Part shown: positions 41,701 to 51,158 of the stretch, piece by piece
Layout of the letters: each line of letters starts with the position of its first letter
Position numbering within the stretch: the stretch's first letter is position 1
NCBI GenBank assembly: GCA_023053575.1
Contig: JAKZAP010000009.1
Location: forward strand, 15,233,869 to 15,297,868
Direction: 5' to 3'
DNA from: Branchinecta lynchi
Lineage: Eukaryota > Arthropoda > Branchiopoda > Anostraca > Branchinectidae
Length of the DNA stretch: 64,000 bases
Program-made: the position numbers and the translations under genes
Notes under the pieces: generated by a model
Seen by the model: the letters and a program-made list of their open reading frames with translations, nothing else
Told to the model about the DNA's origin: nothing
Database searches by the model: none

Positions 41701-44689
41701 AAACAAACCTGTAAACCTGTAATACAGGTTTGTTTCCTTCCCCGAAGTTGAACCAGAAGATTGACAGCCTGACGAGGACCCTTGCCAAGAAGGGCCGAAA
41801 TATCGCTGATGAAAAATCATAGCTGACGTATCCGTTGCAAACATTGTTTGAATAAATTTGTCTGTCAGTAAATAAACCGAAGATTCCGGGTTCAAATCCT
41901 GATTGGGGAGCATTTTCTTTTTCTGTTCACTACTACACAATAACATATTCTTTTGCAGCTCCAACTGAGAGACGAGAAAGGTGAGAAGCACTCCCTTGGT
42001 CATGCCCTTGATATCACCCGTGACCTCTCTATCCGTACCCGCCAGCTCATCCACAAGACAGCCGCCCACGGAACCGAAAACGAGGATGCCACGGTAAGCT
42101 AGTTATCCTACCCAAAATTGGCTTTATTCCTGCTAAGTGCTAATACAAAAGCAATGGCACCGTATTGATCAAGAACAGACAGAAATTCTCAAAAAAAATA
42201 AACTAAAGTTTCAAACTTTAAAATTTAACTGAAAAGGGCTGGGATAGGACAATCTAGTTACCCATCACAAATTCACTAGAATTGGCTTGAAGACCCGCTG
42301 AAAATGCGTTACTTCGTCCAACTCCAAATAATTATGTGTACCAATTAAATGACACAAAAATAAGTGGGCTTTCCAGTTGAACTGTAATTAGACAAAAAGA
42401 AAGCATAATTTATACAGGAAAATATAAAGAATTGTAAAACAAATCGAAAGAGTAATTTGTTCACGAGTGTAAGTGATTTTAAGGTATTGTCTGTTTACAA
42501 CCTCCATGGGAAGATTAAGAAACAAAAGCACAAAAACAAGCACAGGAGGAAAGTTGACACACTCATGACAGCACTGGTTAATGAGAAGGAAAATAACGGA
42601 ACTGTGTATGGATGCAGCGAATCGAAAGATGATCACATCTTAAACCTGCACTATTAAATAGCTGTTATAAGAAAACCACAAGAACAAACGAATCGAGTAT
42701 CCATTGTCATCTAGGCTTTCTAGGGTAGTAGCCTACCCGTATGCAAGCTCTTTAGCTGGCGGAGAGGCTTGTGTACCCTATGGTGGTGATCGATCAGGCC
42801 AAGAGCGTGTTCCATCCTTCTAACAATAGTAACTATTTTCGTTCCAACCTCGTTAAAAGCTAGTTCCATCCTTCTAACAATAGTAACTATTTTCGTTCTA
42901 ACCTCGTTAAAAGCTAGTTCCATCCTTCTAACAATAGTAACTATTTTCGTTCTAACCCAAAGCTAGTTCCATCCTTCTAACAATAGTAGCTATTTTCGTT
43001 CTAACCTCGTTAAAGGCTAGTTCTATCCTTCCAACAATAGTAACTATTTTCGTTCTAACCTCGTTAAAAGCTAGTTCCATCCTTCTAACAATAGTAACTA
43101 TTTTCGTTCTAACCTCGTTAAAAGCTAGTTCCATCCTTCTAACAATAGTAACTATTTTCGTTCTAACCTCGTTAAAAGCTAGTTCCATCCTTCTAACAAT
43201 AGTAACTATTTTCGTTCTAACCTCGTTAAAGGCTAGTTCTATCCTTCCAACAATAGTAACTATTTTCGTTCTAAGCTCGTTAAAAGCTAGTTCCATCCTT
43301 CTAACAATAGTAACTATTTTCGTTCTAACCTCGTTAAAAGCTAGTTCCATCCTTCTAACAATAGTAACTATTTTCGTTCTAACCTCGTTAAAGGCTAGTT
43401 CTATCCTTCCAACAGTAGTAACTATTTTCGTTCTAACCTCGTTAAAAGCAGTTCCATCCTTCTAACAATAGTAACTATTTTCGTTCTAACCTCGTTAAAG
43501 GCTAGTTCTATCCTTCCAACAGTAGTAACTATTTTCGTTCTAACCTCGTTAAAAGCAGTTCCATCCTTCTAACAATAGTAACTATTTTCGTTCTAAGCTC
43601 GTTAAAAGCTAGTTCCATCCTTCTAACAATAGTAACTATTTTCGTTCTAACCTCGTTAAAAGCTAGTTCCATCCTTCTAACAATAGTAACTATTTTCGTT
43701 CTAACCTAGTTAAAAGCTATTTCCATCCTTCTAACAATAGTAACTATTTTCGTTCTAACCTCGTTAAAAGCTAGTTCCATCCTTCTAACAATAGTAACTA
43801 TTTTCGTTCTAACCTCGTTAAAAGCTAGTTCCATCCTTCTAACAATAGTAACTATTTTCGTTCTAACCTCGTTAAAAGCTACTACGCTGACTGTTCCAAG
43901 CTTCTCGAAATAGTAACTAATAGCAAGCTAATAGTCAATATTTGCTTACCACGCTCAGAAGCGTAGTAAATGTGGTAACTACAATCTCTGTGAGGTGATT
44001 GGTCCGACTAGCCCGTGGCGCGATATTTTGCCAGGATGGAAAAAATCGTTTTAGCCCTGAGGCCAAGAAGCCAAAATCCTTGACACCATCCCGATGAAAA
44101 ATGTATCTCAAAATAGTACTATGAAGTCGTACGAAAAAGCAGCATACAGTAATAACTGATGCTACTACATGCTTCTACTTCAAGACTACCGTGTTACTGC
44201 ATTCTACTGCATGCTACTATGGCAAGACAGGATGCTACTGGATACTACAGCTTAAGACTGGACCAGTCTGAGGCACATTAAATGATAGTATTCTTTACTA
44301 CTACATAGTATTACATGCAAATTTTTCGTACAACAATCATACAACTACGCAGGCTACACAGTTTTCATCAGGATGCGTAGTAACTGCGGTAAGTAGGGTG
44401 GAACATGCTCCTCATGAATAGTAGTATAGTACTCTACAGTATAGCATATCCTGTCCTATTTTTATCCGCTAACCTGGCTCAGACGATCACCATCAACCAA
44501 CCACGGCTGCATTTAACATCTAAATTAACTCCAATCTGATTTCAGCTGGCTCATTTCTTGGAGGAGAAATTCACCTCCAAGTACGTCAAGCGCGTTCGTG
44601 AGCTATCTGGCTATGTAACTATTCTCAATGGTCTATCTGCTGAAGAGGAAGGAGTCGCACTTGACCTCTTTGACCAACATCTCGGATGA
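35758..44689 (+). CDS. Fer2LCH: Secreted ferritin light chain, complete
   Basis: Coding exons 35758-35952, 39638-39832, 41959-42093 and 44546-44689 are all phase 0 and GT-AG, giving 222 aa. The ATG follows a T-run acceptor (TTTTTTTTAG|ATAAAAAATG), so at least one non-coding exon lies upstream, probably around 34.7 kb. Residues 1-18 (MKTVALLALCAFVGANAN) are a signal peptide. The four-helix ferritin fold is recognisable from FFLQNMINTN, KKYFEALADEHWADALDLVD, LGHALDITRDLSIRTRQLI and LAHFLEEKFTSKYVKRVREL. At the ferroxidase positions the heavy chain's E58, Y65, H96, E149 and Q192 are replaced by N55, F62, A92, T and Y, so this is a catalytically silent nucleation subunit. It should co-assemble in the secretory pathway with the divergent heavy chain. 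Confidence 0.93.
35971..36927. mobile_element. GGGATCCC-ended element with internal minisatellite
   Basis: Starts AAGACCAAAGGTGTCGATGG next to GGGATCCCAAAA and ends ACGTTTTGGGATCCCAAAA. The middle (about 36180-36660) is about four diverged tandem units of 100-145 bases around TTTTCCGGTTTTGGCC and CTTACCCCTAAATC. The right part carries GAGTTATCGTG and GACGGACGGACGG. It begins only 18 bases after the light-chain exon donor. Related copies: 38185-39072 (reverse) and 51159-52186. Confidence 0.7.
36930..37780. other. Light-chain intron, little recognisable
   Basis: AT-rich sequence with a run of about 16 G near 37290. The right end (AAATTAAGTTGGCTTTTCAG, about 37690) is a half copy of the TTAACTGAA family. 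Confidence 0.45.
37784..38079. mobile_element. GAGCGTGTTCCA-family TIR element
   Basis: Ends GAGCGTGTTCCGCCC and GGATGGACCACGCTC; TGG flanks both sides (37781-37783, 38080-38082). Confidence 0.85.
38185..39072. mobile_element. GGGATCCC-ended element, reverse copy
   Basis: Inverse of 35971-36927: AAGTTGTCCGTCTGTCCGCC on the left, four to five tandem units around GATTCAGGGGTAAGAAGACA and CCCGGAATCCGGC in the middle, and TTTTGGGATCCGATCGGAAC then CTTTGGTCTTG on the right. Confidence 0.7.
39950..41155. mobile_element. TTAAAGGACC-family element with insertions
   Basis: The left part (GGCCCCGTCTTACCTATACT ... TTCGATGTGTATCACGCTGT) and the right end (AAGAGGGGTCCTTTAAAT) belong to the family; the middle contains the CACTGTAAAAA element at 40328-40517 and about 600 bases of unassigned sequence. 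It lies in a light-chain intron. Confidence 0.6.
40328..40517. mobile_element. CACTGTAAAAA-family hairpin element
   Basis: Ends CACTGTAAAAAAAAATCTTG and AACTTTTTACAGTG. The centre contains GGGATAAGAATTATCCCAGTA, whose key words (ATTATCCCAGTAGGGATAAG) are repeated twice in tandem, an extra 18-base step compared with other copies. Confidence 0.75.
41611..41671 (-). ncRNA. Hammerhead-ribozyme motif (minus arm)
   Basis: Mirror of 41765-41825 with the same core CTGACGA and GAAA, helix I CAGC with GCTG and cleavage base A. Confidence 0.6.
41765..41825 (+). ncRNA. Hammerhead-ribozyme motif (plus arm)
   Basis: Helix I CAGC with GCTG (four pairs, then a mismatch and two more pairs), core CTGACGA (41769-41775), helix II GG(A)CCC with GGGCC, GAAA (41797-41800), helix III AT with AT closing a loop with an internal ATGA/TCAT hairpin, cleavage expected after A41821. 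Confidence 0.65.
42205..42385. repeat. TIR element, TTAAAG-TTAACTGAA family, short copy
   Basis: TTTAAAATTTAACTGAAAAG on the left and CTTTCCAGTTGAACTGTAAT on the right, with GTTACCCATCACAAATTCAC inside as in 2923-3484. Confidence 0.65.
42806..43880. repeat. 54-bp tandem array, about 20 units
   Basis: The unit is AGTTCCATCCTTCTAACAAT plus AGTAACTATTTTCGTTCTAA plus CCTCGTTAAAAGCT. A variant (GGCTAGTTCTATCCTTCC) recurs at units 5, 9, 12 and 14, so blocks of several units have been copied together. Because 54 is divisible by three, the minus strand shows a long repetitive frame (18-residue unit MELAFNEVRTKIVTIVRR) that I regard as accidental. Confidence 0.9.
44090..44372. mobile_element. TAGTAGT-rich TIR element (nested)
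   Basis: Ends CCCGATGAAAAATG and TTTTCATCAGG, flanked by AT on both sides. It sits in the right part of the expanded element. The interior is rich in CATGCTACTA and TACTACATAG words. Confidence 0.7.
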
Positions 44690-44748
44690 AGTTCCAGTTA
44701 TACGTATTGTCTTTTGTTGTTGCTAAACCCAACCTTTAGTGAATTCTG

Positions 44749-44754
44749 ATTAAA
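44749..44754 (+). terminator. Poly(A) signal of ferritin light chain
   Basis: ATTAAA 60 bases after the stop codon. Both ferritin genes use this variant. Confidence 0.5.
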
Positions 44755-45184
44755 CTATCTGATTAGATAGTTAAAGTATGTTCAAGTGTCAATAGTGAGT
44801 TTCCTGAAAGATTACACAAATCCCCGATTTTTGTGTATACCCTATGCCAAACGCTGGGTATATCTAGTATTTAGCATAGCCTATGCCTAACGCTGGCAAG
44901 GGCAGTTCGAAGGTACTTGGGAATGGGGGGGGGGGAAGACCACAAAACATACACTGGCTAATTCCCAGGAATTACACCGATTAGAAACAGAAGACCACAC
45001 CACAGACTCAAGAAATATTAGCATACATTTCTGAAAGATTATGCAGAAGGCCATTACATGAATAAAATAATAAATAAAGAAATAATAGGAATTCCAGCAT
45101 GCCCTTCATATCAACTTTGACTAGACAGATTCAAGCTTCGGTATCGTAGCAGCTTCTGAGGAATGTGCTCAAGAGAAAATTAGG

Positions 45185-46260
45185 CTGAGCGCCGCACGCG
45201 ATTTTTTTTTTTATCAGAGCAACACTGACCTACTTCCCAAGTTCTAGTTAAAACCCCAGCTAAATGCCACACCCTTCAACTAAATAGATAATAGGGTAGG
45301 CCATAATCAAAGGCCAATAACGAAATTCGGGGAATCATCCAGGTTGTTACTGGAATTGGAAACCTTGGAAAACATAATTAAAATACAAGAAAAATTGAGT
45401 CTCCAATATTTACTAAATGTGGAGTAGATGAAGAGACAAATATCCACTTTGTTCAAGAGTGCCCACCATGGACAAGGCAACGTCTGGAAGCTTTCCACTC
45501 TCCGAATGTTGATTTCCACGAGGTAATAAGAAAAGCCAGATTAAAGGAACTGTCCAGGTACCTTCAGTTGACAGGGAGGCTAGACAGGTTTAAGGTAAGA
45601 TCGCGAGAAAAAGCGTTAGAACGAGTGATGTTTTCTTTATCAATTGTTTTGGTAGAGTGATCTTTTCATGAATTGTATTATAGAGTGATGTATCGCCATT
45701 AACTGTGAATTGGGGGATTGAGACAATGGGCCATTTCGGCTGGAGTGTCTAGCCTACTCCAAAGAATAAATCATAGGCCATAATCAATGGCACAGTCTGC
45801 GAAATTTTCTAAATCCACCTTCTTCTGGCAAAATTCAACTATTTCCAATAAATTCTGCTTTTAAGGTGGGTCAGATCCAAAGCAGCAGCTTCTAAGGTAC
45901 GAACTCGAGACAAACTTAAATTCAGCGCCGCATGCAAAAATTGTAAACCCTTCTTTTTACTGACAAAGTTTAACTACTTCCCATACAAATTCTAGCTTTT
46001 AATGTTGCCCAGACCCCCAAATCTCAAGCTTCAAACCCTATTTAAACGATGCGCGCTAGAACTAAATAGAAATAAGCTACTACGAAAGGCGCCGCAGGCA
46101 AAAATCCGTCTTTTCTGGCAAAGTTTAACTACTGCCAGCACTAATCCTAGCTTTGAACGCGTCTCAAATCTTAGGCCTAATCCCTTACCTAAATGACGCG
46201 CCCTCCCACTAGATATGCTCCTATGAAAGACGCCGCAGGTGAAATTTTTAGGTAAGGGAA
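45185..46260. repeat. Diverged tandem units around GCGCCGCAGGCAAAA
   Basis: Blocks containing GCGCCGCA(G/C)GCAAAAAT, CTGGCAAAGTTTAACTACT, ATTCTAGCTTT and AACTAAATAGA recur near 45190, 45925, 46088 and 46226. The first two are separated by a retrotransposon fragment. One further unit lies at about 59420. Confidence 0.5.
45397..45660 (+). pseudogene. Non-LTR retrotransposon C-terminal zinc-knuckle fragment
   Basis: The frame reads KCGVDEETNIHFVQECPPWT followed by RQRLEAF, the 'CG..EET..H....CP.W...R..L' signature found at the C-terminus of Jockey/R1-type reverse transcriptases, and continues 50 codons to a stop. The upstream part is missing. A tail with AATAAATCATAGGCCATAAT follows. Confidence 0.65.
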
Positions 46261-46544
46261 AGTAAGAGCAACCTATTAAATTTTGAATCAAATCTGTCGG
46301 TGACACGGACAGATTCCAAACGGAGTGGGATATTTTGCCGGAAGTTGGTACGCGGCAATGCTTCCACTCGGCTCCTTCCGAAAACGGTATTGGTCACCCA
46401 GAATAAAAAAGACACAACGTACATTTGTTTTGTATTTACCTTTGTGGCCGCGGCCCAACGTCGTGCCGAGTTGGCTCTTTTCTAGACCGGAGCCGTCGGT
46501 ATTATAGTGCGTTTGTATGGCAGTGCCTATCGTTCCCCTTTCTG

Positions 46545-47285
46545 GAAATCGGTACTCCACACGCCGTTGTTCCCCATTTGTCGGGGATTTGATGTGTCAG
46601 GAGCTAATGTTCCCCGACAGAACGGGGAACCTACTTGCCCAGGGCTAATCTTCCCCACGAAGTCGAGGAATCTATGTGCCCTAGGCTAATGTTCCCCGAG
46701 TACTGGGGGAATCGATGTGTCAGGGGCTAATGTTCCCCTATATTCAAATATTAGTTTTGTTGAGTTGAGATCGGGCAATCAAAGTGACAGGGGCTAATGA
46801 TCCCTGATGAGCAATAATGGATTATAAGGTCGGGAATCCAAGTGTCCAGAGCTAATGTTCCCTCATAATTAAATAATAGGTTATGAGATCGGGGAATCGA
46901 AGTTTCAGGGTTAATGTTCCCCGACATGCAAATATTTATTTTGTTGAGTTGAGGTCGGAGAATCGTGCCAGAGGCTAATCTTCCCCGATAAGCAATAATT
47001 TTTTTGAGGTCGGGGAATCAAAATGTCGAGAGCTAATGTTCCCTCACAATCAAACAATCGATTCTGAGATCAGGGAATCGAAGTGTCTGGGGCAAAGGTT
47101 CCCTGATAAGGAAATAATATTTTTTAGAGATCGTGGAATCGAAGGGTAAGGAGCTAATGTTACCTGATAAGCAAATAATGTTTTTAGGTCCCCGGCACTT
47201 CGATTCCCTGATCTCAAAAAACACTATTTGCTTATCGGGGAACCTGGCACTTGGATTCCCTGCCCTTAACCCAACAAAATCAACA
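46545..47285. repeat. Degenerate 65-80-bp tandem array with GGCTAATGTTCCC
   Basis: GGCTAATGTTCCCCGA-like words recur about 11 times, alternating with GGTCGGGGAATCGAAGTG-like words, so each unit can fold back (TTCCCCGA against TCGGGGAA). The last unit near 47190-47250 is inverted. Confidence 0.75.
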
Positions 47286-47289
47286 CTTG

Positions 47290-48185
47290 AATGTTCATAT
47301 ACTCCATCTGGGCACGATTAGTGCCATTTCTGTATGGCTTAATAACGTTATTGATTGATCGATTGATTGAGTACAGAAAATGGTGCAATCATCAGGCGCG
47401 TCAGTGCTTACAAGGCCAGTTTAAGTTAAAACATTAAAAGCAACAATAAGTTGCTAACAAAAATCACCTGTTTTATGCAATAATAAGAGGATTTTTTGCA
47501 CAAAGCCATATAGGCTGTTGTTCAAACTTTGCACCTCAGGCGAATGTTTTGAAAATCAGCACATATTCTGCTAAAATACAAAGGTTTTGGTACAAAACCC
47601 GCTGAGTTCAAATTTATGTCACTCTGACAAGCTACACATAAACATACTACTATCCTTCTAAGAAGCTCAAAACCTACGAGTGTTTCTAAGATACTACTAG
47701 AAAATTGCTTCTTAAACACAACAAGAAACGGGTTATTTGCACGTACAATTCACGATTTGGTGTCATTCTGGAACAATCAAACACACAACCGCCATTCCTG
47801 ACAAAGCCAGAGCACACAACTGTGAATTTGACAAGCTCAAAACATACAACTTTTCGTAACCATGTCACTAGAAAATTCATTTGCAGGCAAAATTCTCATT
47901 TGGCTACTGCCTTTATGTTATTCTGGTGAGCTCAAACATACGACAGTCATACAGACAAGCTCAAAGCATACAACTGAGAGTACAATTCTCTCAACCTTGG
48001 GGGGGGGGGGGTAAGTCACCCCCTATGCCCCTCATCGGATCTGCCACTGAATGCTGGATACCCTATGCCAAATGCTGGATACCTCTTGGTAACCTGACCT
48101 AACCCAGCCCTGACATCACTACCACAGTACCACAATAGAGTTCTGATTGGTTGATTTTTTAGCTTCTACCAAATCCTCAATATTT
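47290..48185. other. No recognisable gene
   Basis: Several repeats of AAGCTCAAA(A/C)CATAC and CTAGAAAATT(G/C)(A/C)TT at about 110-base spacing (47650-47960) indicate an old tandem duplication. A run of 12 G lies at about 47999. Confidence 0.45.
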
Positions 48186-48190
48186 TCCTG

Positions 48191-48454
48191 AGCCTCATTT
48201 GTGTTGCATGCTGCAGGTCCACTTCTCGGCCTACTCCGGAATGATTCTTTCTACATCCGTTTTTGCCAAGGAAGACAGCAGCGCTTCTCGAGAATCACGG
48301 ACTTGCTCCCCGATGAAGTCTGTGCTTCCCTGCAAGATGCTGCAGCGCAGCTGCTTCATCCAAGAAGAAAGTGAATCCAAAAATGCATATTGTGCAAAAG
48401 CAAAGAAGTGCTGCAGCAGCGATGCGGCAGCGCTATTGCAACAAAAATGAGGCT
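48191..48454. mobile_element. AGCCTCGTTTTTG-family TIR element
   Basis: Ends AGCCTCATTTGTGTTGCATG and TTGCAACAAAAATGAGGCT; CTG flanks both sides (48188-48190, 48455-48457). Confidence 0.8.
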
Positions 48455-49076
48455 CTGGATTACAGCATCCAGCACTCGCATGGCATTATCCAGTGTTAGA
48501 CATAGGGTGTGCCAAATGTTTGTTCGACAATTACACAGCAATTAGGTACCCAGCATTCAGTTATCAAGTTTGTGGTTTATTTGATTTGACAGTAGTGAGT
48601 AAAAACAGATAATACCAGATGTGCAAGAGATCACGCCTATTGAGATATTGCATTAACTGTCTAACTAATTGTCTTTCATTAGCGACTCAGTCAAGCTGCA
48701 GTCAAGTACCTTTATAAAAACAACTGGGATGCATCTGATGCCTAACAAATCATCACATCATCAATGACGGAGCGATTCAACAGATCAAGACTGATCTTAA
48801 TTCGCTCCGAAGTGCGAATTAAGGTAATTAAGGTAAATATCAAACGCATGCCTTTTCACTAATTCAAATATTATGCCGACGGCCGATGGCCAAATGAACC
48901 CCAAGCGAAAACGCCATCTTTTGGTTGCACGAATCGAACTTCCAAATTATGAAATGCGTTCTTTTTCTCAGAGATGAGGCTGCGAATGTCATTGCTAGAA
49001 GGCGGAGCAACGGCTGGACCCCAAACCCCATGTCTTGGAAATAGGAGACATTTAACACACTCCTTTGACATTCATA

Positions 49077-49443
49077 GCGTTTTTGCAGATACCATGGTAT
49101 CTGTTACCACGGTACCTGGATCTGCGATTAGTCGTTTTTGCACTTACCTTGGTATCTGATATACGGTTGATCTGCAAAAACTAGAATTGCCGAAATTACA
49201 CTTTTCGAGTTCATCCCGAAAGAAAAACTGATATTCAGTTACATCACTAAGTGCCAAACTTCTTTCCCACCAATTTGACAAAAATTGATGAAAGTGAGAT
49301 GACTTTTTCAGATAACATGATCAGTTACCATGGTCGGACCGTCGTATCCGAATATCAGATATCACGAAAACTGCCAGAAACCACGATAACTGCAAAACGC
49401 CTTTTCACCGTGGTATCACATACCATGGTATCTGCAAAAACGC
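49077..49443. mobile_element. GGTATCTGATACC-family TIR element
   Basis: Left end GCGTTTTTGCAGATACCATG and right end CATGGTATCTGCAAAAACGC are exact inverses. The palindrome GATACCATGGTATC is present at both ends; CTGCAAAACGCCTTTTCACC lies just inside the right end. Confidence 0.8.
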
Positions 49444-49924
49444 ACCCACTACAGTAATCACAGCTGGGTTAAAGGTGAAACAGTGATCGCAGAGGTGATC
49501 GCCTGAAAACTGTCCAGAAGAGAGCAGCGAGAATCATTCTGGGTGATTATAACATATATTCCTAAATTAATTGACAGCAGAAACACCCTTCCAGGAAATT
49601 TCGGACACCCGCGAAATAAATATTAAAAGTTGTCGCTAAAATCTGAAAAAAATACATACCATCTGCCTTCTAGTGAATTAACTTCGTACCAAAGTTTCAT
49701 GGTAAATACTTTTCTGTTTTTGATAAAAAGTTGAAAAAATTGGTTTTGTCGAGGTAAAAGTTTTTATTTCATGGTAGGCTCAAAAGCTGTACCGAGAAGA
49801 TTTGTGGTAACCGGATGGCGATTAAACAGTGAGATATAGCTTAGTGATCAGGTTTTATAGCCGGCGTAGTATTTTTGAGATAGGTCACTTAGTTTTCCTC
49901 TGGTACGTCATTTTGTTATTTTAG

Positions 49925-50835
49925 TCAGGGTAGGGTTGGTTCGGACAGTTTTGAAGGGGTTGGTTCGGACAGTCTTGGCCTACTGATACCTCATAAAAAC
50001 CCGAAACCTGAGTTGGAAAAATAAAAAAGATATTATGAGAATCCTTACCTGTGTTATTTGTTAACAGAATTAATTATCAAAATCGAGAAAAATGAACGCT
50101 AAAAAGGGTAAGCCACAACCCAAGAAAATCAGTTAGTAGAATTGTCTACAATAAAGTAAAAGATACAAAAAAGTCTGTGTTTAATAAATTAAATATTTAC
50201 GATATTCAAGGAGGGAAGAAAAACGCGAATTCTCATTGTGAAGTTCAATTTGGGAAAAGGTCAAACCAATGTGTTTCTTATGTGGCAAAGTCGATCAAGA
50301 AGGGAGATTCGTTGAAAGAAAATAAGTTGAGGGGCGTAAATATATTCTTTCTGCGCCAGAGTGGGACTAAAATCATCTTTCTGTAGAATCTTTAGTGACA
50401 TAAGTTTAAAGTTACCAGCCCCTGTAATATCTAGGTTAACTTAAAGTACAAATGAAGGATTTTCATTTTAATGCAACTTCGGCAATTGAAGCATGTGTTT
50501 TCTTTAGTTTATATGTACTTTTGAGGTGTAATATCATTTCCACGTTTTAATATGTTTAAATAAAGTCGGTTAAAAAATAGTAAATTAAAAATAATGTCCG
50601 AACCAACCCGGGGCCTGTCCGAATCAACCCCATGTGTACGGGGTTGGTTCGGACAAATTGAAAAACAGAAAAAAATGTTTAATAAAAAAACCTGATGTAG
50701 AAAAAAAACCTGAAAAAATTACCAACTATTCTCCCAGTCATTCTACACGTTTGACAACAAAAACGATGTAAATCCACCAAGAAATGGCGGCCTATAGCAA
50801 GAAAAGGAAAATTAGTGTCCGGGTCAACCCCGAGC
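49925..50835. repeat. Repeat rich in GGTTGGTTCGGACA, both orientations
   Basis: GGGTTGGTTCGGACAGT occurs twice near 49935-49975 and once near 50640; inverse words TGTCCGAACCAACCC and CTGTCCGAATCAACCCC occur near 50595-50630 and a weak one near 50820. The enclosed AT-rich part (50000-50580) shows no protein family. Possibly a non-autonomous TIR element of about 0.7-0.9 kb. Confidence 0.5.
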
Positions 50836-51115
50836 TCCCCTATAGTGTATTGTCCCCAGATGAGCCGTCTATTCCTCTCTCCCCTACCGTCATCCGCACG
50901 TCGGCCCGAGAGGAGCACTTGCAATGAGTTTTTGCCGTCTCCTGCTAATTTATCAGCCCAATTCTTAAACAGTTTCGTTCCAGCATTTATTTCAGATCGT
51001 GTCTTGTAAAGTGTATTAGTTAATTTGTTGGCGTTGTTATGCATTTCGTAAATAATTTTTTTGACCTTTTCTAGCTTTTAACTGTTTGGAATTTAATTTG
51101 ATTGATTGATTGAAA
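50815..51115 (+). repeat. Non-LTR 3' UTR-like repeat, copy C
   Basis: Third copy of the 6.6 and 29.5 kb repeat, ending TTTGATTGATTGATTGAAA. Confidence 0.6.
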
Positions 51116-51158
51116 GAAAAATACCAGGAAGCTACGCAACAACACTACCCCAAATAAC

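Larger units (their letters stand above)
41550..41854. mobile_element. Penelope-like inverted pair with target duplication
   Basis: Two nearly perfect copies of about 130 bases lie head to head around TGTAAACCTGTAATACAGG. Outer sequence differs: the left has an extra TTCTTTGAGCCCAAGCTGAC, also seen at 1.43 and 55.38 kb. It interrupts the light-chain intron 100 bases before exon 41959. Confidence 0.7.
41470..41949 (+). mobile_element. tRNA-like SINE pieces around a Penelope-like insertion
   Basis: Left: a tRNA-like CGACGGTCTTGGAAAGCAAA with a degraded B box (ATTTCAAATCTC). Right: GGGTTCAAATCCTGATTGGG with a TTTTCTTTTTCTGTTCACTA tail like the SINE at 9584. The 19-base word AATTTGTCTGTCAATAAAT is repeated (41531-41549; 41855-41873, one mismatch) and brackets the Penelope-like pair. 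Confidence 0.55.
42803..44410. mobile_element. GAGCGTGTTCCA-family element expanded by a 54-bp array
   Basis: The normal ends (GAGCGTGTTCCATCCTTCTA and GGTGGAACATGCTC) are 1.6 kb apart instead of 0.3 kb. The excess is a 20-unit array of the left subterminal region (about 42806-43880) and an inserted TAGTAGT-family element (44090-44372). Confidence 0.85.

Noticed and set aside
42952..43350. 132-residue minus-strand frame made of an 18-residue repeat (MELAFNEVRTKIVTIVRR)
   Set aside because: The frame exists only because the 54-bp array period is divisible by three; the array derives from a non-coding transposon end.
42806..43880. CRISPR-like regular repeat array
   Set aside because: There are no unique spacers; units are contiguous copies, and the genome is eukaryotic.
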